A stretch of DNA of 46,364 nt from Ectothiorhodospiraceae bacterium (GTDB taxonomy: Bacteria; Pseudomonadota; Gammaproteobacteria; SZUA-152), in assembly GCA_002401775.2 (NCBI GenBank), contig NVUB02000052.1:1-46364 (forward strand), in the 5' to 3' direction. Below, piece after piece: positions 15,053 to 22,931 of the stretch. Both the position numbers and the translations under genes were made by a program. Position 1 is the stretch's first letter. Every line of letters begins with the position of its first letter. The notes under the pieces are model-generated. The model was not told the origin of the DNA and did not search any database. It was given only the letters and a program-made list of their open reading frames with translations.

Positions 15053-17491
15053 ATGAAAGAAAAACTCGTCGTTATAGGCAATGGTATGGCCGGTATGCGG
15101 GCTGTCGAGGAATTGCTCGAGATCGCACCGGACATGTACGACATTGTCGTATTTGGCTCTGAGCCATACGGTAACTACAACCGGATTTTGCTGTCACCCG
15201 TGTTGGCCGGCGAGAAAACCATCGATGAAATCATGCTTAACAGCGTGGAATGGTATGCCGAGAATGATATTACGCTCCATTCCAGCAAAACAATCGTGGA
15301 CATCGACCGCCGTGCTTGCAAGGTGATCGCTGACGATGGCAGCGAAGAGTCTTACGACCGACTGTTAATCGCCACAGGTTCCAATCCTTTCATTATTCCT
15401 GTTCCAGGCCATGAACTGCCCGGTGTCATCAGCTTCCGCGACATTAAGGACGTGGATGACATGTTGGATGCCTCTAAAGCACACAAGCACGCGGTCGTCA
15501 TTGGCGGTGGTCTGTTGGGCCTTGAAGCGGCCAACGGTTTGATGCTGCAAGGCATGCACGTCACGGTAGTGCATTTGATGGATACGCTCATGGAGCGTCA
15601 GATGGACTCCGCATCCGGTGCCATGTTGAAGACCTCATTGGAAGAACGTGGTTTGAACTTCCTGATGTCCACCAGCACTGAGGCCATTGTTGGCGAAGAT
15701 CACGTTAAGGGTGTGCGCTTCAAGGGTGGGCTGGAAATCGCGGCTGATCTGGTGGTCATGGCCGTTGGCATCCGTCCTAACATGGCGCTGGCTCAAAAAG
15801 TCGGCCTGCATTGTGAACGCGGTCTGGTGGTTAACGACACCATGCAAACCTACGACCCTCGTGTTTATTCTGTGGGCGAATGTGTGCAGCATCGTGGCGA
15901 GACTTACGGTTTGGTTGCGCCATTATTTGAACAGGCTAAGGTCTGTGCCAATCATCTGGCAAAAATGGGTATCGCAAAATACGAAGGTTCTATTACCTCT
16001 ACTAAATTGAAAGTCACAGGCATTGATCTGTTCTCTGCCGGTGACTTCATTGGTGATGAGTCGACCGAAGAAATTGTGATGCAGGATGCCGCAGCAGGTA
16101 TCTACAAAAAGGTTGTGCTGAAGGACAACAAAATTCAGGGTGCGGTCATGTACGGTGATACCGTCGACGGTGCCTGGTACTTCCAATTAATGCGTGATGG
16201 CACTGACGTTAGTGATTTCCGCAAGAGCTTAATGTTGGGTCAGGCCCATTTGGGTGACTCGGGTCACGGTGGCGAAAACGCTGCAGCCACTATGGCTGAT
16301 ACAATGGAAGTCTGTGGTTGTAACGGTATTAACAAGGGTGAAATCGTACAGGCAATAACCGTCAAGAGCCTGTTTACACTGGATGATGTGCGTTCACACA
16401 CGAAAGCCTCCAACTCCTGTGGTTCTTGCACCGGTTTGGTTGAGCAAATCCTGGCCAATACGCTGGGGGGTGATTACTCCGCTGCCCCGCACTTGAAGCC
16501 TATGTGTAAGTGTACCGAGCACACCCACGATGAAGTGCGTAAAGCGATTCGTGTCGAGCACCTTACCGACATTCCCAGTGTAATGAATTTGTTGAACTGG
16601 AAGAACGCTGATGGTTGTGCATCCTGTCGTCCGGCCTTGAACTATTATTTGCTGGCTGCATGGCCTGCTGAAATGAAGGATGATGCGCAGTCGCGTTTCA
16701 TCAACGAACGTGCCCATGCCAATATCCAGAAAGATGGCACTTATTCGGTGATTCCTCGTATGTGGGGTGGTCAGACCACGCCGAATGAGTTGCGTGCTAT
16801 TGCCGATGTCGTCGATAAATTTGAGCTGCCAGAAGTGAAACTCACGGGTGGTCAACGTATTGATATTTTGGGTGTAAAGAAAGACCAGTTGCCAGCTGTC
16901 TGGGCAGACCTTAATGCCGCGGGCATGGTTTCCGGTCACGCCTACGGTAAAGCGTTGCGTACTGTTAAGACTTGTGTGGGCAAAACCTGGTGTCGTTTCG
17001 GTACGCAGGATTCGACTACCCTGGGCATGGACTTGGAAAAGCTCACCTGGGGTTCCTGGATGCCGCACAAGTTTAAGATTGCGGTATCGGGTTGTCCGCG
17101 TAACTGTGCCGAGGCCACCATTAAGGATCTTGGTGTGGTGTGTGTGGATTCGGGTTACGAATTACACGTCGGTGGTAACGGCGGCATCAAGGTGCGCGTC
17201 ACTGATCTACTGTGTAAGGTCGATACCGAAGCAGAAGTGCACGAGTACACTAAGGCTTATATTCAGTTGTACCGTGAAGAAGCACATTACCTTGAGCGTA
17301 CTGCACCGTGGATTGAACGTGTGGGGCTTTCACATGTTAAAAAGTATGTATTAGATGACCCAGAAAACCGCCTTGCCCTGGCCGCTCGATTCGAAGAGTC
17401 TCAGAAATACTCACAAACAGACCCATGGGCTGAACGCGCCAGTGAAGGCGTTGCACAGCACGAATTTGTCGCAATGAAAGAAATAGGTTAA
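15053..17491 (+). CDS. nirB: NAD(P)H nitrite reductase, large subunit NirB
   Basis: NirB is the cytoplasmic sirohaem enzyme that reduces nitrite to ammonium with NAD(P)H. The 812-residue protein shows, in order: an FAD/NAD(P) oxidoreductase (IGNGMAGMRAVEEL at the start, AVVIGGGLLGLEAANG near 145); two BFD-like [2Fe-2S] regions (CGCNGINKG with NSCGSC, then CKC with CASC, about 420-525); a sulphite-reductase ferredoxin-like half (about 555-620); and the sirohaem/4Fe-4S cysteines in TCVGKTWC (about 640-646) and SGCPRNC (about 680-684). The start is the ATG at 15053, preceded by GGAGAGG; an upstream in-frame start at 15017 lacks such a site. nirD follows five bases downstream. The sigma-54 promoter and NtrC site upstream indicate expression under ammonium limitation, as expected for an assimilatory enzyme. 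Confidence 0.96.
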   Translation: MKEKLVVIGNGMAGMRAVEELLEIAPDMYDIVVFGSEPYGNYNRILLSPVLAGEKTIDEIMLNSVEWYAENDITLHSSKTIVDIDRRACKVIADDGSEESYDRLLIATGSNPFIIPVPGHELPGVISFRDIKDVDDMLDASKAHKHAVVIGGGLLGLEAANGLMLQGMHVTVVHLMDTLMERQMDSASGAMLKTSLEERGLNFLMSTSTEAIVGEDHVKGVRFKGGLEIAADLVVMAVGIRPNMALAQKVGLHCERGLVVNDTMQTYDPRVYSVGECVQHRGETYGLVAPLFEQAKVCANHLAKMGIAKYEGSITSTKLKVTGIDLFSAGDFIGDESTEEIVMQDAAAGIYKKVVLKDNKIQGAVMYGDTVDGAWYFQLMRDGTDVSDFRKSLMLGQAHLGDSGHGGENAAATMADTMEVCGCNGINKGEIVQAITVKSLFTLDDVRSHTKASNSCGSCTGLVEQILANTLGGDYSAAPHLKPMCKCTEHTHDEVRKAIRVEHLTDIPSVMNLLNWKNADGCASCRPALNYYLLAAWPAEMKDDAQSRFINERAHANIQKDGTYSVIPRMWGGQTTPNELRAIADVVDKFELPEVKLTGGQRIDILGVKKDQLPAVWADLNAAGMVSGHAYGKALRTVKTCVGKTWCRFGTQDSTTLGMDLEKLTWGSWMPHKFKIAVSGCPRNCAEATIKDLGVVCVDSGYELHVGGNGGIKVRVTDLLCKVDTEAEVHEYTKAYIQLYREEAHYLERTAPWIERVGLSHVKKYVLDDPENRLALAARFEESQKYSQTDPWAERASEGVAQHEFVAMKEIG

Positions 17492-17496
17492 TCATC

Positions 17497-17817
17497 ATGT
17501 CTGAGTGGATTGAAGTAGGTACCATTGACGATATTCCCAAGCTTGGCGCGCGAGTGGTAAAGACAGCGAAGGGTAATATTGGTGTATTCCGTACAGCGGA
17601 AGATGAAATTTTTGCACTGCTTGATGAATGTCCTCATAAGAAGGGCCCATTATCGCAGGGCATAGTGCACGGTAAGCGCGTAACGTGCCCGCTGCATAAC
17701 TGGAATATTGAACTGGATGGCGGCGAAGCCGTTGCGCCAGATGAAGGTTGTGCTATTAGTTATGCCGTAAAAGTCGAAGGCGGCAAGGTAATGTTATTTA
17801 CCTCGCCAACGGCATAA
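17497..17817 (+). CDS. nirD: Nitrite reductase small subunit NirD, Rieske-type
   Basis: The 106-residue protein is the small subunit partner of NirB, coupled to it by a five-base gap. It has a Rieske fold with the ligand pattern C-P-H-x16-C-P-L-H (DECPHKKG and TCPLHNW), so it should bind a [2Fe-2S] cluster. Many enterobacterial NirD proteins keep the fold but have lost these ligands, so this one represents the cluster-bearing form also found in assimilatory enzymes. The cluster would add one more electron-transfer step on the way to the sirohaem. The ribosome-binding site is weak, so coupling to nirB translation is likely. Confidence 0.93.
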   Translation: MSEWIEVGTIDDIPKLGARVVKTAKGNIGVFRTAEDEIFALLDECPHKKGPLSQGIVHGKRVTCPLHNWNIELDGGEAVAPDEGCAISYAVKVEGGKVMLFTSPTA

Positions 17818-17899
17818 ATAATAATAACGAGTGCATTGCTGCTTAATGCATAAATAGTTTTAATTAACTTGCCTCTACAAGGATACTCAGCTTCTGAGT

Positions 17900-17967
17900 G
17901 TAGGGTGGGCATTGCCCACCATTACGGCCTGGGCAAAGCAATAAGTGGTGGGCATTGCCCACCCTAC
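17900..17967. repeat. 21-bp perfect inverted repeat containing gggcattgccc
   Basis: gtagggtgggcattgcccacc (left arm; 17900-17920) pairs perfectly with 17947-17967. Each arm is also nearly self-palindromic. A related pair occurs at 20490-20543 between nasA and the next gene, so both gaps in the operon carry the same element. Confidence 0.75.
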
Positions 17968-18235
17968 AATAACAGTGCAGGCTACAGTAGGTGCCAAAAG
18001 TTACTTCAAGTTGAGTTATTGTTGAAAGCAGGTTAATTATTTTACCCCTCAGCACTGCCGCCTTTGTCTGAAACAGGTGAGGGCGGCAAACTGCGGGGAG
18101 TTAATTCTCTGTAGGTCATGATGTGTTCTCATGATGTGTTCTCATGATTCGCGGTCAGCGAACTTGGGAAAGTACCTTGGGGTGCCTGCTACATGACAAA
18201 AGACGTCAGGTTGCTACTGCTACCTGACTACACGC

Positions 18236-18257
18236 GCTCTGGGAATAAACCCAGAGC
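18236..18257 (+). promoter_or_regulatory. Leader hairpin upstream of nasA
   Basis: gctctggg/cccagagc form a perfect 8-bp stem with loop aataaa, ending 27 bases before the ATG at 18285. There is no U-run after it, so it is not an intrinsic terminator. It may protect the 5' end of a processed nasA transcript. The loop lacks the conserved G of ANTAR (NasR/NasT) leader hairpins. Confidence 0.45.
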
Positions 18258-18284
18258 GAAGAAAGACAGTTGAGGGGGAAGGTA

Positions 18285-20486
18285 ATGCTCTTCGGACGCG
18301 GTAAGAAAAACCCGATTAAGATGGTCGACAAAAAAGTCGAGAAATGGATTTATACCACCTGTGGTTATTGTTCGACAGGGTGTTCCATTGAAGTGGGGGT
18401 TAACGCGGAGAAGAAAGCGGTTGCCTCTCGCGGTGTCGGTGACGCCGACGTTAATCGTGGTAAATTATGCATTAAGGGTATTACCGAGCACGATATCTTC
18501 GAGGCCAGTGGTCGCGGTGTAGAACCGTTGATTCGCGACTCGATGCACGACGACTACCGTCCTGTGGATTGGGATGCTGCCCTAGACAAAGCCGGTTCCG
18601 AGATTCAACGCATTCAAGAAAAATACGGCCGCGATTCTTTTGCGATTGTCTCTACGGGGCAGATGCTCACCGAAGAATTTTATACCCTCGGAAAATTAAC
18701 GCGTGGCGTTATTGGCACCAATAACTACGATGGCAATACCACCCTGTGTATGGCTTCAGCGGTTTCCGGGTACAAGCGTTCATTTGGCTCTGATGGCCCT
18801 CCCGGCTGTTATGACGATTTCGAAACGACAGAATGTTTGATGGCCTTTGGCTCAAACCTGCCGGAACAGCATCCCATCATCTATTGGCGGATGCGCGAAG
18901 CTCGCGAAAAAAGACATTTCCCACTGATCGTTATTGACCCCCGGGTGACCATGTTGGCCCAGTTTGCCGATATGCATTTGCCCATTACCCCAGGTACTGA
19001 TGTGGTGCTGCTCAATGCATTGATGCACGTCATTCTTAAAGAAGGCCTGGAAGATCGCGACTACATTAATCAACACACCAATGGTATTGAAGCGGTAGAA
19101 GCTTGCGTGAAAGATTACGATCCTGTTAGTGCGGCAAAAATTTGCGGCATTGATGAAGATACCATTCGTACTGTTGCAAGGCTTTATGCCAAGGCCGGTA
19201 CTGCCATGTCGATCTGGACCATGGGTATTAACCAGTCCACACATGGTTCTGACGGAGTGGTGGGGATTAATAACCTCAACTTGATGACTGGCAACATAGG
19301 CAAGGAAGGTGGTACATCACTGTCTATCACCGGCCAGTGTAATGCTATGGGTACCCGCGAGTGGTCATCCTGTTCTGGTTTGCCGGGTTACCGTGCGCTG
19401 GAAAATCCTGATCACCGGGAAGAAGTGGGCAAGTTCTGGGGCGTTGACCCGGAGTTTTTCCCGAAAAAACGCGGCCTGACAGAAACCGATATATTCCCTG
19501 CCATTGAAACCGGACAGATCAAGGGCTTGTGGCTGGTCGCGACCAACCCCATGACTTCCATGCCGAATACCGCGCGTATTCGCAAGACACTGGAAAAACT
19601 GGAATGCCTCATCGTGCAGGACTCCTATGTCGATGTGGAAACCACTCAATATGCCCACGTGTTTTTGCCCGCCGGAGTGTGGGCAGAGAAAGAAGGTGTT
19701 TTCACCAACACTGAGCGTCGTGTGAATATGGTGCGTAAGGTGACTGAGCCTTATAAAAATTCCAAGTCTGATTTGTGGATTATTAGCCAGATGGCTAAAC
19801 GCTTTGAACAAGGGAAAAAGGTTCACTTCCCTGAAACATCGTCGGAAGTGTTTGATGAAATGCGCGCGTTATCCAAAGGGCGTTTAGTCGATATTTCCGG
19901 TATGGATCATGACAAGCTGGAAGCAGCGCGTGGTTTGCAATGGCCCTGCAGGGATGATGAAACCAGTAACGATGCTGATGGCAACAAGGTCGGTGACCCA
20001 CGGCTTTATATGGATGGCAAATTTCAGTTTCCAGACGGTAAGGCCAAACTGATACCGCTACCGTATATTGAAAACAACGAAGTACCTGATGAAGAATATC
20101 CCTTCTGGTTGAATTCGGGTCGTTTGGTGGAGCATTTTCATACGCGCACCAAAACCGGTAAAGTGGCTAACTGTAACAAGTTCAGCCCAACGGCCTTCAT
20201 GGAAATGAACCCGGATGCCGCGGCTGAACTGGGCGTTGAACACATGACCTATGTGCGCGTGGTGTCCAAACGCGGCGATGCCGTGGTGCTCGTGCAGTTA
20301 ACGCAACGTGTACCTCATAACATGGTGTTTATTCCTTTCCACTTTCATGACTGCGTGAATCGTTTGACCTTAGGGTTGCTTGACCCGCATTCACGTCAGC
20401 CTGCCTTTAAGCAGAATGCTTGCCGTATCGAAGCTGTGGATCAGGAAGAAGCCGCAAAGCTGAATGTTGAGTTACGTAACTATTAG
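18285..20486 (+). CDS. nasA: Assimilatory nitrate reductase catalytic subunit (NasA/NarB type)
   Basis: The enzyme reduces nitrate to nitrite at a molybdenum bis-MGD centre. The 733-residue protein has the N-terminal [4Fe-4S] ligands Cys26, Cys29, Cys33 and Cys62 (TTCGYCSTGC, GKLCIKG) and a Cys155 in TTLCMASAV at the position of the Mo-ligating cysteine. Length fits cyanobacterial NarB (about 730) better than Klebsiella-type NasA (about 870), as the C-terminal [2Fe-2S] domain is absent. There is no twin-arginine signal, so it is cytoplasmic. The start is the ATG at 18285, six bases after GAGGGGG; an in-frame TTG at 18270 is less likely. Downstream lies a DmsB-DmsC fusion that probably supplies electrons from quinol. 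The position after nirBD makes nitrate the expected substrate, though the molybdopterin family is broad. Confidence 0.88.
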   Translation: MLFGRGKKNPIKMVDKKVEKWIYTTCGYCSTGCSIEVGVNAEKKAVASRGVGDADVNRGKLCIKGITEHDIFEASGRGVEPLIRDSMHDDYRPVDWDAALDKAGSEIQRIQEKYGRDSFAIVSTGQMLTEEFYTLGKLTRGVIGTNNYDGNTTLCMASAVSGYKRSFGSDGPPGCYDDFETTECLMAFGSNLPEQHPIIYWRMREAREKRHFPLIVIDPRVTMLAQFADMHLPITPGTDVVLLNALMHVILKEGLEDRDYINQHTNGIEAVEACVKDYDPVSAAKICGIDEDTIRTVARLYAKAGTAMSIWTMGINQSTHGSDGVVGINNLNLMTGNIGKEGGTSLSITGQCNAMGTREWSSCSGLPGYRALENPDHREEVGKFWGVDPEFFPKKRGLTETDIFPAIETGQIKGLWLVATNPMTSMPNTARIRKTLEKLECLIVQDSYVDVETTQYAHVFLPAGVWAEKEGVFTNTERRVNMVRKVTEPYKNSKSDLWIISQMAKRFEQGKKVHFPETSSEVFDEMRALSKGRLVDISGMDHDKLEAARGLQWPCRDDETSNDADGNKVGDPRLYMDGKFQFPDGKAKLIPLPYIENNEVPDEEYPFWLNSGRLVEHFHTRTKTGKVANCNKFSPTAFMEMNPDAAAELGVEHMTYVRVVSKRGDAVVLVQLTQRVPHNMVFIPFHFHDCVNRLTLGLLDPHSRQPAFKQNACRIEAVDQEEAAKLNVELRNY

Positions 20487-20489
20487 TTG

Positions 20490-20543
20490 GGGGTGGGCAT
20501 TGCCCACCGTGCAGGTGTGAATGGTGGGCACTGCCCACCCTAC
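20490..20543. repeat. gggcattgccc inverted repeat between nasA and dmsBC
   Basis: ggtgggcattgcccacc and ggtgggcactgcccaccctac face each other across a 16-nt loop, repeating the motif of 17900-17967. It could stabilise the upstream nasA message in the operon. Confidence 0.65.
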
Positions 20544-20570
20544 GAAAGAAACTGATAAACAGGCTAACCT

Positions 20571-22376
20571 ATGTTTCAAGTACGCAAAGATGAACCAAAA
20601 TATGCATTTCTTGCTGACCCGGAAACTCGGGCAAAAAATGCTCACGGAAAATTTATAGAGCTGGCAGACAAAGCCAGCAAACTGCACGGCCACAGTCTGA
20701 ACATTAATAACGACAGTAGTATTAGTGACAACCCTAATCGTTATAAACAGCATGGCTTTCATTTTTCGGCAGATAACTGCATTGCCTGCCATGCCTGCGA
20801 ATCGGCCTGTAGCGAGAAAAATGATAACCCGGGTCATATCGCGTTTCGCAGTGTGGGTTATGTAGAGGGCGGTACTTATCCTGATTACCAGCGCCTGAAT
20901 ATTTCCATGGCGTGTAATCATTGCGATGACCCGGTTTGCCTGAAAGGCTGTCCAACCCGCGCCTATACCAAATTTGCCGAATACGGTGCGGTGTTGCAGG
21001 ACCCTGATATTTGCTTTGGTTGTGGCTATTGCACCTGGGTATGCCCCTATAATGCGCCGCAGCTGGACCCCGTAAAAGGGGAAGTGACCAAGTGCAATAT
21101 GTGTGTGGATCGCCTGGAAGTTGGGCTCAAACCCGCTTGTGTGACGGCCTGTTTGGGTGGGGCGCTGGAGTTTGGCGTCATCGATAACTCACCGGAAAAC
21201 CGTGACCAAACCAAATTGGATATTCCCGGTTTCCCCAGCTCGGATATTACTCACCCTAACATTCGTTTTGAGCAGAAGCGGTCATTACCTCGTGAAATGA
21301 GCCGCCCAGATACCATGCCGCTTAAATATCACCGGGATGATGCCAAGAATAAACATGTACCCGTAGTGGATGAGGGCAAGACCAAGGTAAAGCGTTTATG
21401 GAATCTGCGTAAGCTGCTGACATCCCATGAAAACGCACACATCGTCTTTACGCTGTGCACACAAACCGTCATTGGTGCCTTTATGTTGCTGATGTTTGGG
21501 CCGTTAGTAGGCTTGAACAGCATTGAAGCCGTGAAAGCCGATGCCTTTTTACCGCTGATGGTCACAATGTTTGTGGTGCTCAGTATTGGGATGTTTAAGT
21601 TGAATATGCACTTGGGCAAACCCATGCGCTTTTATCGTGGCTTTAATAACTGGCGTTTATCCCCTGTGAGTCGTGAAATCGCCGGCGTATCGCTGTTTTT
21701 TGGTGGCATGGTAGGCTTTGGTTTCTTCTCGCTGTTTGAACACCCAGTTGCTCAGGCTTTAGCGATGGCGGCTGCGGTGGGTGGAATTATCGGTGGTGTG
21801 GCAGGGTTCTATTACATGTACAAACTGTACCGAATTCCTGCACGTCCTTATTGGGATCACTGGCAAACGGGCAGTAGTTTCGTCGGTACAGCTCTGGTCT
21901 TGGGGGCGGCGGTTTTTGCCATTGTCGGGGGTGTCATCCTGGACACCAATGCGCTGATGTCAATTTTGCCACAAATGGCTCTGGTCGCTTTATTGGGCTT
22001 GATCCTGGAGGCCGTGGGTCTGTGGGCCCATGCACGTGATTTGCGCAAGAATGGTGGAGAAGGGGCAGCCTCTCACTTTATCCAGACCACCAAATTTGGC
22101 AATTCCTATTGGCTGCGTAATGGCTTGCTGGCCGTGAACGCTGCTCTGGTGCTCGTGCTGATGTTGTCTACTGCTCCCAGTATCGTCTTTGCCTCAGTGG
22201 TGTTTGTATCACTCCTGGCATCAGCCATTATGGGGCGCGCTTTGTTTTACGTGTTGGTGATTCCTACCACCATGCCCGGTGCCTTCTTCTGGAAGAACCA
22301 GGGCTTCGAGGAACATGCCCGTGAGACTGGCCTGGCGAATATGCCACAAGTCGGCGTAGTACCTGATTCTCATTAA
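20571..22376 (+). CDS. DmsB-DmsC fusion: four-cluster ferredoxin joined to a membrane anchor
   Basis: The 601-residue protein has an N-terminal part of about 235 residues with four [4Fe-4S] cysteine sets (CIACHACESAC, CNHCDDPVCLKGCP, CFGCGYCTWVCP, and CNMC with a later CVTAC), as in DmsB. After a linker, about eight hydrophobic helices (from about 290 to 580) resemble the DmsC/NrfD-like quinol-binding anchor. In DMSO reductase these are separate subunits that carry electrons from menaquinol to the molybdenum subunit. Here they are fused and follow nasA by 84 bp, so the inferred role is to dock nitrate reductase at the cytoplasmic face and feed it from the quinol pool. That differs from the ferredoxin- or NAD(P)H-linked assimilatory enzymes usually described. 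The ribosome-binding site is poor. Confidence 0.88.
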   Translation: MFQVRKDEPKYAFLADPETRAKNAHGKFIELADKASKLHGHSLNINNDSSISDNPNRYKQHGFHFSADNCIACHACESACSEKNDNPGHIAFRSVGYVEGGTYPDYQRLNISMACNHCDDPVCLKGCPTRAYTKFAEYGAVLQDPDICFGCGYCTWVCPYNAPQLDPVKGEVTKCNMCVDRLEVGLKPACVTACLGGALEFGVIDNSPENRDQTKLDIPGFPSSDITHPNIRFEQKRSLPREMSRPDTMPLKYHRDDAKNKHVPVVDEGKTKVKRLWNLRKLLTSHENAHIVFTLCTQTVIGAFMLLMFGPLVGLNSIEAVKADAFLPLMVTMFVVLSIGMFKLNMHLGKPMRFYRGFNNWRLSPVSREIAGVSLFFGGMVGFGFFSLFEHPVAQALAMAAAVGGIIGGVAGFYYMYKLYRIPARPYWDHWQTGSSFVGTALVLGAAVFAIVGGVILDTNALMSILPQMALVALLGLILEAVGLWAHARDLRKNGGEGAASHFIQTTKFGNSYWLRNGLLAVNAALVLVLMLSTAPSIVFASVVFVSLLASAIMGRALFYVLVIPTTMPGAFFWKNQGFEEHARETGLANMPQVGVVPDSH

Positions 22377-22931
22377 GGGTAATGTTGTCAATATAGGCTC
22401 AGGTATTGGGTATTACCCATAATAAAAATAAGCCTATTGAGTCGGTAATATGAGTTTCTACGGGTGTATTACCTCAGTCAGAAAGTAAGTCTTCTTCAGC
22501 CAACGGTGCAATTCATCCTGTTTTTGCACTGTTGGTAACTTACGGTAGCTGACGTTACCTGATTTGGCGGTTTAATCCTCTCTTATCGCGAGTTTCTGGT
22601 GAAATTTTCACCAGAAACTCGCCTGTCTGTCGATTTTCCTCTGTTCTTCTACCCTTCTTGGTGCTTAAGTTGTTAAGATTGCACCAAAAAGGGCCAACTC
22701 ATTGGGATTCCTAAAGTTTTTTTGGTACTGTCCGCCAACTTAATGGGTGGATTTTAATGCGCCTTCCGTTGCGCTAGTCGTTAAGAATGGCAATGAATGT
22801 TAGTAAACACTACAAGCTGACAATAAATACTAGAAGAAAGGACAAGTACGGGTATCGGTGTCAGCATCCACGACACAGACCTTGATGACAGAGACTCGGT
22901 TAATAACCACTAAACTTTCCAGGAAAAATTA
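22377..22931. other. Gene-free spacer upstream of the wsp operon
   Basis: A 555-bp stretch with no credible gene. It carries a TGGGTA-TTACCCA dyad near 22407 and the long perfect palindrome at 22588-22622. The promoter of the wsp operon should lie between that palindrome and 22931, but I see no convincing -35/-10 pair or sigma-54 motif. Confidence 0.5.
22588..22622. promoter_or_regulatory. 35-bp perfect palindrome upstream of wsp
   Basis: gcgagtttctggtgaaa and its exact complement are separated by a single base, so the arms are 17 bp. As DNA it is a candidate operator or cruciform; as RNA it is a very stable hairpin. The following bases (ctgtctgtcg) are not a U-run, which argues against a plain terminator of the nitrate operon. 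Confidence 0.6.

Larger units (their letters stand above)
17818..18284. other. Repeat-bearing spacer between nirD and nasA
   Basis: This 467-bp stretch has no credible gene. It contains the gggcattgccc inverted repeat (17900-17967), 13-bp tandem units 'tcatgatgtgttc' (18116-18149), a GTCAGGT/ACCTGAC stem (18205-18228) and a strong 8-bp hairpin right before nasA (18236-18257). No sigma-54 motif is seen here, so nasA is probably read from the nirB promoter unless an ordinary promoter is hidden in it. Confidence 0.6.

Noticed and set aside
18205-18257. ANTAR-type (NasR/NasT) two-hairpin antitermination leader before nasA
   Set aside because: Two stems are present, but the first loop is too long and the second loop (aataaa) lacks the conserved G; there is no U-run for a terminator.
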